Shown piece by piece: positions 43,066 to 54,299 of a stretch of 64,000 bases of DNA. Under the pieces are notes generated by a model. That model made no database searches. It was not told where the DNA came from and was given only the letters and a program-made list of their open reading frames with translations. Made by a program: the position numbers and the translations under genes. Position 1 is the stretch's first letter; every line of letters starts with the position of its first letter. The DNA is from Chinchilla lanigera (taxonomy: Eukaryota > Chordata > Mammalia > Rodentia > Chinchillidae), in NCBI RefSeq assembly GCF_000276665.1, contig NW_004955433.1, forward strand, positions 16,553,538 through 16,617,537, written 5' to 3'.

Positions 43066-45155
43066 TACACCTTCTCCTGTTCGTTATCAAGTTCATGTCA
43101 GAGCCTGAATTTACAACCTGGTCTTTCAGACCAGCCCAGTAATCTTATTTTATTAGCTTTGAGTATCAACATAGACCCTTTGTATGGCGTGTTTTTTCTT
43201 AGCTGTGATAGGTAGTTTAGGTTTGCCTAGTGGCTATTCGGGTTCCCTCAAGGAGGAAGGAGGGGTAAGGAAATGGATTGCTGGTATCTTTACCTCAGTA
43301 TCAACGTAACTGATGTTTCACTATATATGTTTTACGCATTTCATTTGTATTTAAAATCACATTTAACTAAATGGTAACACAATGAATAAAATCTGGACAC
43401 CACTGTGTTAGTTCAAAGTTGGCATCTGATAGCCCGGGAACACTGTACAATACTTTATAAAAATTAGGAGTAAGTCACTTTCTGCCTGTGAGTGGGCATA
43501 AAATGTAATATGGGTAAGTTCTAAATCAGGGAATATTTTTAGGTGCATCATCATCTTTAGGGAAAACCAAGAGACAGCTAGATTGCTGATTGACCTGATG
43601 TCACTTTTCCCATTGGTCTTATCCTCGATGGATCATTTGCTCAGTGTAGTTAGAAATTCTCAAGAAAGGCAAAAGCAACTATATTTCAGCATAAGCAAGC
43701 CCTGCCTGGGAATCTAAATGCTGTACAGGTACAAATCCCTACCGCAATCATTCCCCACTATTTTGGGCATTTCTACATTTTAATGCTGTCTGGCACATGT
43801 TGTTTTATTGTACTTTTACAATAGCTTTTACTGTTGTGCCTTTGGTTTGAAAACAAGGCTGCCTACTCAGAGGGGGAAAAGCCACCTTTCTTCATAATTC
43901 ATTTGGCAAGCATCATTAGCTGAGCACTTACCCACCAGGGGAAAAGAAATAAGAATAATCGCAAGTGCTCTGTAAGGCTGAGGATATGTACAGATGCTTT
44001 ATCGTTATAGACCTAGGAGCTTCCAAGTTACTACCTAGAATGTGTTTGTTTTCCATATACTGTTTAAATTTTATACCTTTTCTGTCTGTATTTTGTTTGG
44101 ATCAGGCAAAGAGGATAGTAACATATTTATCCAACCCATGTCAGTTCACATAAAGAATTCAGAGTCATCTGGGAAATACATATACACACTAGTAATTCAC
44201 TTGAAAGCTCTAACTCTCCTCCCTCTAAAATGCCTTTCCCAGATACATTCAATTTATTCTTCAATGCCCACAGTTAGATGCTGAGGCTGCTGATACTGAG
44301 AGAACAGTACCATCAAGAAAAGAACAATGGCCCACCTTTTCTCCATCACTCAGCCAGTTAAACGACTATATTTTCATCTCCCACATCCCATGATGTAATT
44401 ACATAAACACTTAACTTGGCACTTTTGAATTTTATAGGAAAAGAGCCTGAAGTGGGTTCAGATTTGTGGAGGGGGAAGATCAAGTGCACAAGCTTAATGT
44501 GTACAAATTTCTGAAACAAGACTTGTCAGCAGAATGAAATTGCTCATACAAGCTGTTTTGGACTCAGTGGTTTACATCTGTTTATAATAACTTGGATTTT
44601 TCTTCTGTTAAAATGTCACATGGATAAGGGAGTAAATTCTAACAGCTGTGACAGGATTATCATTGCTAAGAAACTCTGATATGTGGATTCATGTGCCAGA
44701 GACATCTACTTCCCTACTTCATTGCCTTTCATTCAGAATAATGCAAATATTCTCATCCATGCTTAGAAAGACTAACAGTGAGACACAGATGCAAGCCCAT
44801 GATTCTGACATCTCATCGCTAATGTTTGATGTTAAATGAGACAATTAGGCTGAAATTATTTTGAGAAAGTTAGTAGTAGTTCTCAGAATGTGGTCAATGA
44901 AGTTAGTCCAAATCTGGGTGGGATTAATGATAAACTTCAGCAGAAATTCATCAACCATTGATATTTTAAAACTATAGCATAGAAAATAGAAAATGGGAAT
45001 GCTGGATCATCAATAGAAATTAGCATGTGGGCAACAAATGAGAAAAGTTCCCCAAAGTATCCTAAGCGACTAAAAGGATGTGGCAATCAGATGGGAACCC
45101 CTTTACTCCTGGTAAATAAGATGGCACTGCACATACCTAAGGTTTATGATTTCAT
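43066..45155. other. Unique sequence, no gene
   Basis: 2.1 kb with no recognisable gene or repeat. Being long and repeat-poor, it is a possible reservoir of conserved non-coding elements. Confidence 0.45.
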
Positions 45156-45157
45156 TC

Positions 45158-45500
45158 ATTTATCAAGTCATTTCTTCATTTTGTAAATGTATGCTAGGCA
45201 CTAGAATTAAGATTGGTGATCAGATAAATAAATCATGGGCTCCCCTTCAAACAGATTAAACTTTAGCATGTAGTTTATATGCAACTAATAATCACTGGGA
45301 AGAAGTATAGTGGAGATAGATTTAAGAAAGAGAGTGGTTAAAAGAAGAAGAGATGAGCCATATTTGAAGAGGGTCTGAGAATGAGTCTTGGATTTATCAG
45401 GTTCATGAAACAGTGGTCTTCTATGCAAATGGAATAGCCTTTGGAAAGATTTAGAGGCCTTTGAATTCTACAGCAATGCAAGGGACAGAATTCTGTTGGT
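45158..45500 (-). mobile_element. L2 3' end
   Basis: Reverse L2: TTCATTCATTTATCAAGTCA, TATGCTAGGCACTAGAATTA, GATCAGATAAATAAATCATG, GGGAAGAAGTATAGTGGAGA, GAGAGTGGTTAAAAGAAGAA and TCTATGCAAATGGAATAGCC then TTTGGAAAGA. It extends past the terminal part into the 3'UTR. Confidence 0.68.
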
Positions 45501-45589
45501 CCACTTCTGGTTATACATCCTTCCCTGAGCCAATTATTATCTCTGCTTGAACAATTTCTCTGACTTAGCCAGCTTATAAGGTGTCAGGT

Positions 45590-45752
45590 AAAATTACAGT
45601 GATGGTCTTGACATTTCTTCATAGAGATGCAACTGTGAACATGAAATGAGCCAGTCCACAAAAAACACTTGGCCCAGGGACTGACATAGAGTAGACTCCA
45701 GACAAGTTTGTTGTGATTACTACTAGGGTTATTACTAATATTTTAATTAAAA
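45590..45752 (+). mobile_element. MIR SINE 3' half
   Basis: ATGAAATGAGCCAGTCCACA, AAAAACACTTGGCCCAGGGA, CTGACATAGAGTAGACTCCA and GACAAGTTTGTTGTGATTAC follow the MIR 3' tail. Confidence 0.66.
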
Positions 45753-45825
45753 ATATATATCTGCAGACTACTGTACACACATCTCCATTTGACTCCATCG
45801 TACTGTAGTTAAAGTATCTAACTCA

Positions 45826-46026
45826 AGCAGGCATGGTGGTGCATGCCTGCAATTCCAGAACTTTGAGGATCCGAATCAGGAGTATCTGGAATTTGAACAT
45901 AGCCTGGGTAAGAGTGATTTAGTGAGACCCTGTCATAAAATTTAAAAAATGATAAGAAAAAGAGTTGGGGTTGTAGTTTAGCATAAAAACCTTGAATTTA
46001 ATTCCCAGTAGTACACACACACACAC
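45826..46026 (+). mobile_element. B1-dID composite SINE
   Basis: Plus strand: AGCAGGCATGGTGGTGCATG, CCTGCAATTCCAGAACTTTG, TTGAACATAGCCTGGGTAAG and GTGAGACCCTGTCATAAAAT. Then the ID half GAGTTGGGGTTGTAGTTTAG and TTTAATTCCCAGTAGTAC, ending in an (AC)n tail. Confidence 0.9.
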
Positions 46027-46134
46027 AAATTTACACCATTAAATTTATGAGTTCCTCAAAGGAAGAAGTATTCCATATTCATCACTTTGTTTCAAATATT
46101 TTGGATAGTTTAGATACTAAACTGTTCAAATAAG

Positions 46135-46262
46135 TTTTTGAATAGGAAGTTCAGAGAATATGCAGATATGAGAAAAATCACATCAAGCAGAAAGAGATGC
46201 ATTTAAAATAAGCTTGGAGATGGAGAAGTGTTTAGCATGTTTGAAAATGTCAGATAATCAGT
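46135..46262 (-). mobile_element. L2 tail, left of an LTR insertion
   Basis: AATAGGAAGTTCAGAGAATA and AGCTTGGAGATGGAGAAGTG, continued after the LTR by GAATAGGAATGAAGAAGAGT, resemble an L2 3' region split by the LTR that follows. Weak on its own. Confidence 0.4.
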
Positions 46263-46645
46263 GTTATGGTTTACATCTAGATGTCCCTCCAAAGCCTCAT
46301 GATGCGCTCCTAGGTGGGGCTTTTGAGAGGTGGCTGATCATGAGTGTGTGCTACTCATCACTGGCTTAGTCCACTGATGGGTTTACAGTTGGGTGTGATG
46401 TTGGGAGGCGAATCCTAGTGGGAAGAGGTGGGTTACTGGTGGTGTGGCCTGTAAATGTATATCCTTCTATTCCCTTGATCCCTCTCTGCTTCCTGCCTGC
46501 AATGCCATGAACTGTTGCTCCTCTGTTATACTGCCTTGAAACCATGGACTGATGCCTCTACAACTGTGAGCCAAAATAAACCTTTCCTGCTTTAACTCAT
46601 GGGTGTTGGGTATTTTGTCTCAGCAACAGCAAAGTAAGTAAGACA
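46262..46645 (+). mobile_element. MaLR-type LTR, sense, near full length
   Basis: Starts TGTTATGGTTTACATCTAGA, TGTCCCTCCAAAGCCTCATG, then TGGCTGATCATGAGTGTGTG, TCCCTCTCTGCTTCCTGCCT, ACAACTGTGAGCCAAAATAA (containing AATAAA), ACCTTTCCTGCTTTAACTCA, and ends GCAAAGTAAGTAAGACA. TG...CA termini and a single polyadenylation signal are as expected for an LTR. Confidence 0.87.
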
Positions 46646-46775
46646 ATCCAATATGTCTGAATGAATAGGAATGAAGAAGAGTGTAGAGATGAGCAGGTAT
46701 ACTCCACAGGGCATACTGTAAAGGACTTTGAATAATGTACTGGTGAGACAGACTTGTCATCTGTGAGATATGATG
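46646..46775 (-). mobile_element. L2 tail, right of the LTR
   Basis: GTAGAGATGAGCAGGTATAC, GGGCATACTGTAAAGGACTT and TGAATAATGTACTGGTGAGA resemble the reverse L2 3'UTR words that continue the fragment before the LTR. Confidence 0.45.
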
Positions 46776-47044
46776 ATGTTGAGAGGTTTTCATCTAGAAA
46801 TTGATGTGTCTAGCATTTTTTATAGACACAAGCACATACATATGCAAACCCATTCATACCTACAATTCAGGATATTTATGTAGGCCCTACTCAACAAACA
46901 GAAGATGGGTTATGTAAATTAAAGAAGCAGTTTCCTGATCTTAGGAATTTGTGGTTCAGGAACAGGTGGATTTACTAGGAGGTCAACTTTCAGGTTATTT
47001 GCACAGACCGCTTCCAAATAAATATAGATTTTTTTTATTCATTT

Positions 47045-47192
47045 GTTTGTTTTTGAGACAAAGTCTTGCTATGTGGCTCAGGCTGGCCTTGATTTCCTTG
47101 TGTAGTCCAGGTTGGCTTCAAGCTTGTGACAGTCTTCCTGCCTCAGCCTCCTGAGTGCTAGGATTGCAGGTGTGCACCATCATGTCCAGCTA
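47045..47192 (-). mobile_element. B1 SINE with internal duplication
   Basis: Reverse B1: GAGACAAAGTCTTGCTATGT, CTCAGGCTGGCCTTGATTTC, AGTCCAGGTTGGCTTCAAGC, TCTTCCTGCCTCAGCCTCCT and GAGTGCTAGGATTGCAGGTG. Confidence 0.93.
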
Positions 47193-47242
47193 AATATTCA
47201 TGTTGTTATTTAACTTAATACTTTGCAAAGAGAATCTTCTCT

Positions 47243-47383
47243 TTGACTTGGTAGAATAGGAGCCCTAAATTCACTATTAAAATTGAGAAATAGAAAATTA
47301 TTTTGATGAGAACATACTAACTATGAATAAAGGGACAGGCTTCTGAATTCCAAAATCCACAGGATTTTTTCTGAGATTCTAGA
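47243..47383. repeat. Left arm of a 141-bp inverted repeat
   Basis: Reverse complement of 47642-47782 with only two differences in 141 bp. Begins TTGACTTGGTAGAATAGGAG and ends TTTTTTCTGAGATTCTAGA. The 258-bp spacer holds a reverse MIR. It is not a transposon terminal repeat, as no known ends are present. Confidence 0.96.
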
Positions 47384-47469
47384 CTTTTTCAAGGAAATTC
47401 CGCTCTTACCCTCACTGATCTTTGATGTATGAGCAAATTAGTGCTTCTTTTGTTTAAGCTAGTTTGAGC

Positions 47470-47635
47470 TAATTATCCTGTCACTACCAATTGAGAGCAT
47501 TGTACCTGGTAGTTATTAGTATATAAGTTATCATTTTACAGATGCAGAAATCAGGATACACAAAGCTTAAGGAACTTGCCTGAGGCCATACAGCTGATGA
47601 GATGAAGATTTAATCTGACTTAATCTAAAATCTAG
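47470..47635 (-). mobile_element. MIR SINE in the spacer of the inverted repeat
   Basis: Reverse MIR: ATATAAGTTATCATTTTACA, GATGCAGAAATCAGGATACA, CAAAGCTTAAGGAACTTGCC and TGAGGCCATACAGCTGATGA. It runs into the boundary of the right arm. Confidence 0.75.
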
Positions 47636-47641
47636 ATTTAA

Positions 47642-47782
47642 TCTAGAATCTCAGAAAAAATCCTGTGGATTTTGGAATTCAGAAGCCTGTCCCTTTATTC
47701 ATAGTTAGTATGTTCTCATCAAAATAATTTTCTGTTTCTCAATTTTAATAGTGAATTTAGAGCTCCTATTCTACCAAGTCAA
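47642..47782. repeat. Right arm of a 141-bp inverted repeat
   Basis: Inverted copy of 47243-47383. The block is bracketed by the exact 12-bp direct repeats GATGAAGATTTA at 47601-47612 and 47784-47795. This suggests that the right arm is the inserted, derived copy. Confidence 0.95.
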
Positions 47783-49105
47783 TGATGAAGATTTAAATTG
47801 AAATCTGTTTCTAGAGTGCCATATTTGTTTCCAGATCCAGTGTGCAAATATTTCCATTCTGGAGGGAAGCCACTGAGATAATGACAATGACTTAATCATG
47901 GTTTTAATGTACATAGTTGTTATTACATTAAACAATAGGTACTTGTTTGATGCATGCACAATTATTGAATACTTCTATAAATAATCCATATTTATTGTCT
48001 CTTTGTTGTCATGAAATAAGTAAAGACACCTCATCACTCATGTTAAATACTTTTTCCTATTGAATCTTAAACCAAATATTGTGCTTTGCATCGATGCATA
48101 TGTTGTAATTTATTAGTACAGAGAAAATCATTTTGTCGTCAATTCTTACTGTGCTTTTATGCCTTTTTGGGTCCCTTCACCATTTTTCTTTTATCAGCAA
48201 AATCTTCCTCAAATTAGGAAAATGATGAGCATTTTACAAACCTGCCTAGGGCTGTAAAAATATACATATGCCTTTAATAGTGACAGAGGTATCTTTGGAA
48301 CTTTCTCCAGAGTGAAATCTACTTCAGAAATTTGCATTTAACAGGCAAACATAATATTGTTGAAGAACACAGAATTATAAATTCATGGCCATTTGGGTAC
48401 TGGGGTTTCTTTATAATCCACACATCCGTACTTGTAAGTGTAATTTTGTATGGCTATACAGTTCAAATTTCCCAAAATGTATAAAGCCAGCATTTTCATT
48501 GTTAACTGTATTCGATGGGTTTGTAACAACTGTTCCATGAAAGCTCTTTATATTTGGAGACTCACACAGGAACTTTCAGGCCAGATAATGTGCTTTCTGC
48601 TTTAGAGTGTGAATTTACCAGCTCTTGATGTAACTCTTCCAACGTTGATTGGTCTTAGAAGTATTAAATATGCACAACATTCAAAAAGTTTCTCACTTTA
48701 AAAATGAAAACTTGGAAATGATTACTTTATAGCCCACTTAATTGCATTTGGAGATTTTCTGTCCCTAAAAAGTCTCCTGGATAATCATGCTGATGGTCTC
48801 CCAAAACACACTTTTGAACAGAGTTTTATTATGGGTAGCACCTGACCTTTCAATATAATTGCATGTGGTCCAAATTAATTGTTCTGTTCTATTGAGCATT
48901 GAAGAATAGGTATTCTAAGGTGAGATTAATTATGCAGAGACCTGATAGAGAAGAGAATCTTAGAGTGAACTCTTTTGGGTATCTGGAATTTAGAAAATAA
49001 GGTATAAAATGACACATCATTAACTAATAAACCAACTGACAAGACTGACTCCACAGGACACTTCTAGTCGACACAGTTCAGAAAATTAACAAAGTCTTCC
49101 TTAAC
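47783..49105. other. Unique sequence, no gene
   Basis: 1.3 kb without a recognisable gene or repeat. Confidence 0.45.
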
Positions 49106-49110
49106 TGGAA

Positions 49111-49306
49111 CATAATAAGATAGAGCTTACCTACCATATTAAATATAAGATAATATAAACCATATTAAATATAATATAAACATAGTAAGATAGAGCTTAC
49201 CTACCATATTAAATATAAGATAATATAAACATAGTAATATAAACCATATTAAATATAAGATAACATAAACAGTAAGATGGAGCTTACCTACCATATTAAA
49301 TATTGC
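49111..49306. repeat. AT-rich tandem repeat, unit 70-87 bp, about 2.6 copies
   Basis: The core AAGATAGAGCTTACCTACCA then TATTAAATATAAGATAATAT is seen at 49117, 49187 and 49274. Spacing is 70 bp then 87 bp, the larger step reflecting an extra inner repeat of ACCATATTAAATATAAGATA. A locally expanded minisatellite. Confidence 0.93.
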
Positions 49307-49547
49307 CATAAATCAACATCCTAGTGAGAGAGGCATCTACTATGGGTCTTTTTACAAAAACTGTATGAACATTGGCCAACTATTTACAATGCTTATTTAA
49401 AAAATACACTGTCCTTTGTTTTTAATTCTGTTGATACCATTTCTAGAAGTGGTATTCAGAGATTGCATAAAAAAAACTTAAAGCTTATGTTTTTAACCTA
49501 AATTTGAATGCAGTTTGCTGCATAATTAGCTGATTGAAGGATCTCGG

Positions 49548-49952
49548 TTGTTTGTCCATTTCCATTACTATAACAAAACAGCTGAGTCTTCCAAACACAG
49601 TTTTGGAAAATCAAGAGTGTGGCATGAGCACTGGCTCAGCTTTAGCATGAACTTCAAATGGATGACTTCACAGTAGAGCAGCACCTGGGAGAGAGAGAGA
49701 ACACAGGTGAGACAGGAAGCGAGAAGGAAACCAAGCAGGGGCTAGGTTTGCTCTCTTATAACACTCTCTCTCTCAGAAACTCATGGAATCTCAGGAGAAC
49801 TATGTTAATACCTTTGAAGGACAGCACATCTGACGGCCTTACAACTTCATGCTAGGTTCTCTTTCTTAAACATCTCCACCTCATTTTTTAACAGTGGAAT
49901 CCGAATTTCAAAACAAATCCTTTGGAGATAATCTATAAGGAAACTATAGCAG
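49548..49952 (-). mobile_element. ERVL-MaLR-type LTR, diverged
   Basis: Reverse LTR: TTTGTCCATTTCCATTACTA, TAACAAAACAGCTGAGTCTT, GAACACAGGTGAGACAGGAA, GCTCTCTTATAACACTCTCT, TCCACCTCATTTTTTAACAG and AAATCCTTTGGAGATAATCT. Less similar than the other copies. Confidence 0.65.
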
Positions 49953-51530
49953 TGACTAATTCAAGGTCCTCAGATTGTTTATGTTTTATTCATCTGAAAC
50001 CATTTGTTAAATGCTCTCTGTACTTGTTTATTAGAAGTACCTGTTATGGAAATAGTACAGGTGGCACAATTGAGGCTGTGGGATGATTCCTCCTCCATCC
50101 GCCTTAACATGGCCAACATGCTAGGGTCAGTCCTCCTTCTACTCTCCTCAGAGATGCAGGAAAAAGAATAACAAAGACCCGGGAAATCTCAAAGCTCCAG
50201 ACCAGACAGCACATGTGTGTTAGATCCTGTAGCATGACCTATAGTAAATTTTTCCCACTCCAAGTTCACTAAAGTCTCCTACATAGGGACTGCATGTCGT
50301 GTATGTGATTAGAACAGTGAATGATGGGAAAATCATTCATAATGGCCGCCCATGCGATGACTCAGCACCCTGTCAATCAAATTCAGAGAGATCCAGTGAG
50401 AGGCATCCTGCGTGGGCTGCACATCTTTTAAGTCCAAAAGCCTGACTTTTCCTTTCTTCCTAGTCTCCTGCTGCTCCAGCACCACTGATTCCCTATTCAC
50501 TGATTCCCTACCTTTTTTGTTTCTGCTGGCACAGACCTGCAGGCTTTGAGGACACCTTCTCTGTTAACTTCAACAATGTAGCTTTTTCTTTTACCATCAG
50601 GTGTATATTTGCAATTCTTTGCTTGACATACACAAGAATCCTGAATTTATCTTTTAGAAATCCATCACATAGCATATCAGAAATGGGTAGAAAAGATGAC
50701 CCATAATGCTGTGGCATGCAGAATAGGGAGAAAGAGGAGCTGCTGCCCATCACCTGCCCTTCCTCAATGTTATCCTGATCAAGAGACCCAAAGTGCTCCC
50801 CTCAGCCTGACTGAAAAACTTCTTCCTAACTATAGGTCCTGACTTCTGATTTCTTAGAGTCTTTATGTTAGAAAACTTATCATTGTACCTTCTTTCTTTG
50901 TCTGTTTGGGAGGGGTATAAATCTTTGAAGAAGCCCTTACAGGTTCAGTATCCTAGAAGGTCTTTTTCAGGACTGTCATCTCTTTCAAATAGAAAGGTAA
51001 GGGAACCAGCACCCATCACTCCCAGTTTCTCCAGAGTTAGAGTAAGAGCCTAACTTTTGTGTCCACTTTGCTTCAGGTTGTAAAACTGCTTCTTCTCACA
51101 AATGTACAGGAACATTTACTGTTTTTTGGTAAAGCTGATTAAAAGATTAAAGCAAATGAAGATGGCTTCTGTTCTTCCTGTCCTCCCAGAATTCAAAACT
51201 CCTCCTGCACTTTGTTTTAGTGGAATTGACTTCAGATTTTTCTCCCATATTACAATAACACTGAGTAAAGTCTTCCTTGTCTGTTTAACATGGCCAATTT
51301 TTGCACTGATAGTCTCCATTATCAACATGATGCTCTGCTACACGTACCATTTCCAGTCACTTCTGTCCCTCAGCTGTGTTGTATGTAGCCGAGCGTGACA
51401 AAGATAGTGTTGATTTCAAATATCTTACTGCGTTCTGATCATGTGTGAGGCGCAGAGTTAGGCCACATGTTTCAGTTTTGCTAGCTGTAGTCACGAAGCT
51501 AATAACCTAAATCTTGGGGTAAGGGAATTA
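49953..51530. other. Unique sequence, no gene
   Basis: 1.6 kb. Frames of 81, 98 and 70 codons lie on both strands at 50.5-51.4 kb but overlap each other, start nowhere special and show no domain. Nothing else recognised. Confidence 0.45.
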
Positions 51531-51532
51531 AC

Positions 51533-51765
51533 ATTTGTAATGCTTCAAGTGTGCACCAGATGAACTGTTTTGTGATCCATACATCCTCATTCCATCCTGT
51601 CGATATTCCCATAAAGTAAATAACATTATCTCTATAGTGCAGATGTGAAAACTGGCAGGTTATTTACTTGCCCAAAGTTAATTAGTTGAAAAATGTTTAA
51701 AAGCAAGTGAGATTGACTTCAAGCTTGAGAATAAGACATACAGATCTATACCCAAATCCCATCTA
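51533..51765 (-). mobile_element. MIR SINE
   Basis: Reverse MIR: ATTTGTAATGCTTCAAGTGT, GTAAATAACATTATCTCTAT, AGTGCAGATGTGAAAACTGG, CTTGCCCAAAGTTAATTAGT and AAGCAAGTGAGATTGACTTC. Confidence 0.75.
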
Positions 51766-52288
51766 ATTTAGCACTATGTACTGGGTTTTTGTACTTCTTA
51801 GCTCCCATTTTACTTGTGAACAAACTAAGGCTTATAAAGTTTTACTTACCCACATCATTTCATCACATTCTCACAAAAAACACACAAGATAATTAGCAAC
51901 TGTGTACACCTTTGGAAAAGCAATTTAGGGGTAGCGCCCACGCTAGTGTCGGTATGATTGTTGAGTGGTAGTGAATAAAAACCATCCTCTATGGAGGAAT
52001 ATCCCATAACACAGAGAAAACACTTGCACTGAGTGGTTAGAAAAACCTCTGTTAAGAGCCAGCGATGGCAAATGAACATTTCTCAGACAGAAAGCAGTGA
52101 AGAAAATCATTACCCTTCTTAGTTTGTTGAACTGGAAGTTTTCAGGCTGAATTTGACTGCAATTCTGTTGAGCCACATTCTAGTGCTATGTCTTTCACGA
52201 GAGATTAAATACTTTTTAAAACAATCCAGAATATGTCAGTGTATTTTTCACTGTGGGGGATCAGAAACGATGTTTGTTCTAATTCATG
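51766..52288. other. Unique sequence, no gene
   Basis: No gene or repeat recognised. Confidence 0.45.
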
Positions 52289-52289
52289 G

Positions 52290-52481
52290 TTAAAAATGGC
52301 TCAATGGGTGTGGTAGCCCATGCCTGTAATCCCAGAACTCAAGGGGCCGAGGCAGGAGGATTGCTGTGAGCTTGAGGCCAGCCTGGGCTACAAAAGTGAG
52401 TTCAAGGTCAGCCTGAACTACATGGTGAAGCCTTGTCTCAAAAAGACAAAATAAATAAATAAAATTAAATTTAAAAATGGC
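52290..52481 (+). mobile_element. Full-length B1 SINE with 11-bp target duplication
   Basis: Sense B1, body 52301-52470: GGGTGTGGTAGCCCATGCCT, GTAATCCCAGAACTCAAGGG, CCGAGGCAGGAGGATTGCTG, the duplicated middle GAGGCCAGCCTGGGCTACAA and AAGGTCAGCCTGAACTACAT, then CCTTGTCTCAAAAAGAC. Direct repeats TTAAAAATGGC at 52290-52300 and 52471-52481. Confidence 0.96.
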
Positions 52482-52662
52482 ACCCCAGTTAATTTAATCA
52501 ACTTTAATATGTAAATAACTTTTAATGGTCAATTTTTAAGATATATTTTGGGGTTAACAGCCTAAAATTAGCTTAACTTAAACAATTAACTAATGACTAC
52601 ATGGTAATCACAAAGGCATTCAATGAATCCAGAATAGGTCGGTGTATGACTTACTAATTTTC

Positions 52663-52800
52663 CCTCTATAGCTATTTATTTTTTTATTTGTGTTGTTTTT
52701 GTTTTTCTTCCGGTACCAGGAATCAAACTCACGTCCTTGTGCTTGCCAGGCAGGTGCTGCACCACTGAGCTAAATCCCCTGCCTCCTCTATAGCTATTTA
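52663..52800 (-). mobile_element. ID-type SINE with 16-bp target duplication
   Basis: Minus-strand ID, body 52679-52784: CCGGTACCAGGAATCAAACT, GTGCTTGCCAGGCAGGTGCT and GCACCACTGAGCTAAATCCC. Direct repeats CCTCTATAGCTATTTA at 52663-52678 and 52785-52800, the longest target duplication in the window. Confidence 0.96.
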
Positions 52801-52848
52801 ATGAAATGGCTAATTAATTCTTATCACATATTAAACAAATTACATATA

Positions 52849-53020
52849 TATATTATGATTTTTTTGTCTTTTTGAGACAGAGTCTTGTTATGCAGTTCAG
52901 GTTGGCCTTGAGTTCATTTTGTAGCCCAGATTGGCCTCGAACTTGCAATGATCCTCCTACCTCAGCCTTCCGAATGCTGGTATTATGAGTGCACCACCAC
53001 ACCCGGCTTTATATTATGAT
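52849..53020 (-). mobile_element. B1 SINE with internal duplication and 11-bp target duplication
   Basis: Reverse B1, body about 52860-53009: GAGACAGAGTCTTGTTATGC, AGTTCAGGTTGGCCTTGAGT, AGCCCAGATTGGCCTCGAAC, GATCCTCCTACCTCAGCCTT and CACCACCACACCCGGC. Direct repeats TATATTATGAT at 52849-52859 and 53010-53020. Confidence 0.95.
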
Positions 53021-54298
53021 ATTTTTAAGTGGGCTCAATTGACTAAATTGTTTGTGATTATCTCAGTTTTCTTTCATGTTGGAATTCTGTGGTTTGTTCT
53101 TGTTAGAGCAATGAATTAGAAAAGAGAAATTGGAAATTTTAAGTGTCTATTGGGCCTATCTGAGAATTTTTGTATGAAACTCTTGTGTTTTTTAGGTGAT
53201 TATATTTGCTTAGTAATATGATCTGTTGTAATATAATCATGCAATACCCAAGAGAACAAAAGAGTGAAAATTGCTCCTTTCTTCCAGCCCACCATATCTT
53301 TTTATAATTCACAAAATCAGGACCATCCACATTAACTCTCATTGTAGTGAAAAACAATGTCATGAGAGATTGGACAAGAAGATCGAACTTTTTGGCTTCT
53401 GGAGAGTTACTAAAATATGCATCTTAAAACTTTAATTCTGGTGTTGTCATTGTGTGAATATGGAAAATTTGATGGAGCTGAATTGTTAGAAAGGCATGCA
53501 TTTATTCAAAGGTCGGTTATGAGATAGGCAATCTATTTTAGTGTAAGCTTCCTTGCACCTTTGGAAATGATTCCTTCTTTAGCTAAGTGACGATCTCTCT
53601 ATGAATACAAAAATTAAAGAAAAAAAATCAAGCAGTAGAGTCTTTACATTTTTTCTTCCAGTTCTCCCTGATAGAAGCTGTCACACACATTTGCTCAGCA
53701 AAGGGAGCAGATTGCTGCACCTTGAGTGGATTTAGCAGGTACGGGCCTTTGAAAAGGGTGATCAGGGGGCAAACTAAAGCTGATGTACAATAAGGAGTGG
53801 GAATGCTGGAATGGCATTAATAAAAATTAATAAAAACAACAGAGAAGAGGGTACACTTCCAATTTTATTTTTAAAAATGTTTATGTGCTTTATATGCATT
53901 GTATTAAAAAAAGTTGGGAATAAATGCATGAAAGTTTTAATGATCTTTACATCGGGAATACTGATGACCCCTACTTCATTTTTCATGTACATTTTTCATA
54001 ATTTTTCCAGTGATAATATATCTTTATCACTAGAAATTGCAAAAACATGTTACATTGCAATAGAAGTTAAAACAATAGGAACATACTTTCTCCAAAATGT
54101 TTCTAGCCACCATTTCCAGGATCATGTTTAAGGGTAAGAGACATGTAAATTTCTATTTTTTCCTTAATTTCAATCATACTTCTTAGCTTCTCCTATGTGA
54201 CAGGTAAATAGCATACAGGATAAGCACTGATGCTCCAGATTTAATTCATGTGAAAGACTTCTGACATTATATACAATTCATGTATTATATAAACGCAC
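53021..54298. other. Unique AT-rich sequence
   Basis: No gene. The 106-codon plus frame at 53811-54131 and a 72-codon minus frame overlap each other and lack any domain. Confidence 0.45.
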
Positions 54299-54299
54299 A

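Noticed and set aside
47243..47782. Transposon with 141-bp terminal inverted repeats
   Set aside because: No target duplication surrounds the whole unit, the ends match no transposon family, the spacer is an ordinary MIR, and the direct repeats bracket only the right arm. A template-switch duplication fits better.
49111..49306. CRISPR-like array
   Set aside because: Repeat units are adjacent and long with no unique spacers of constant size, and the DNA is vertebrate. It is a minisatellite.
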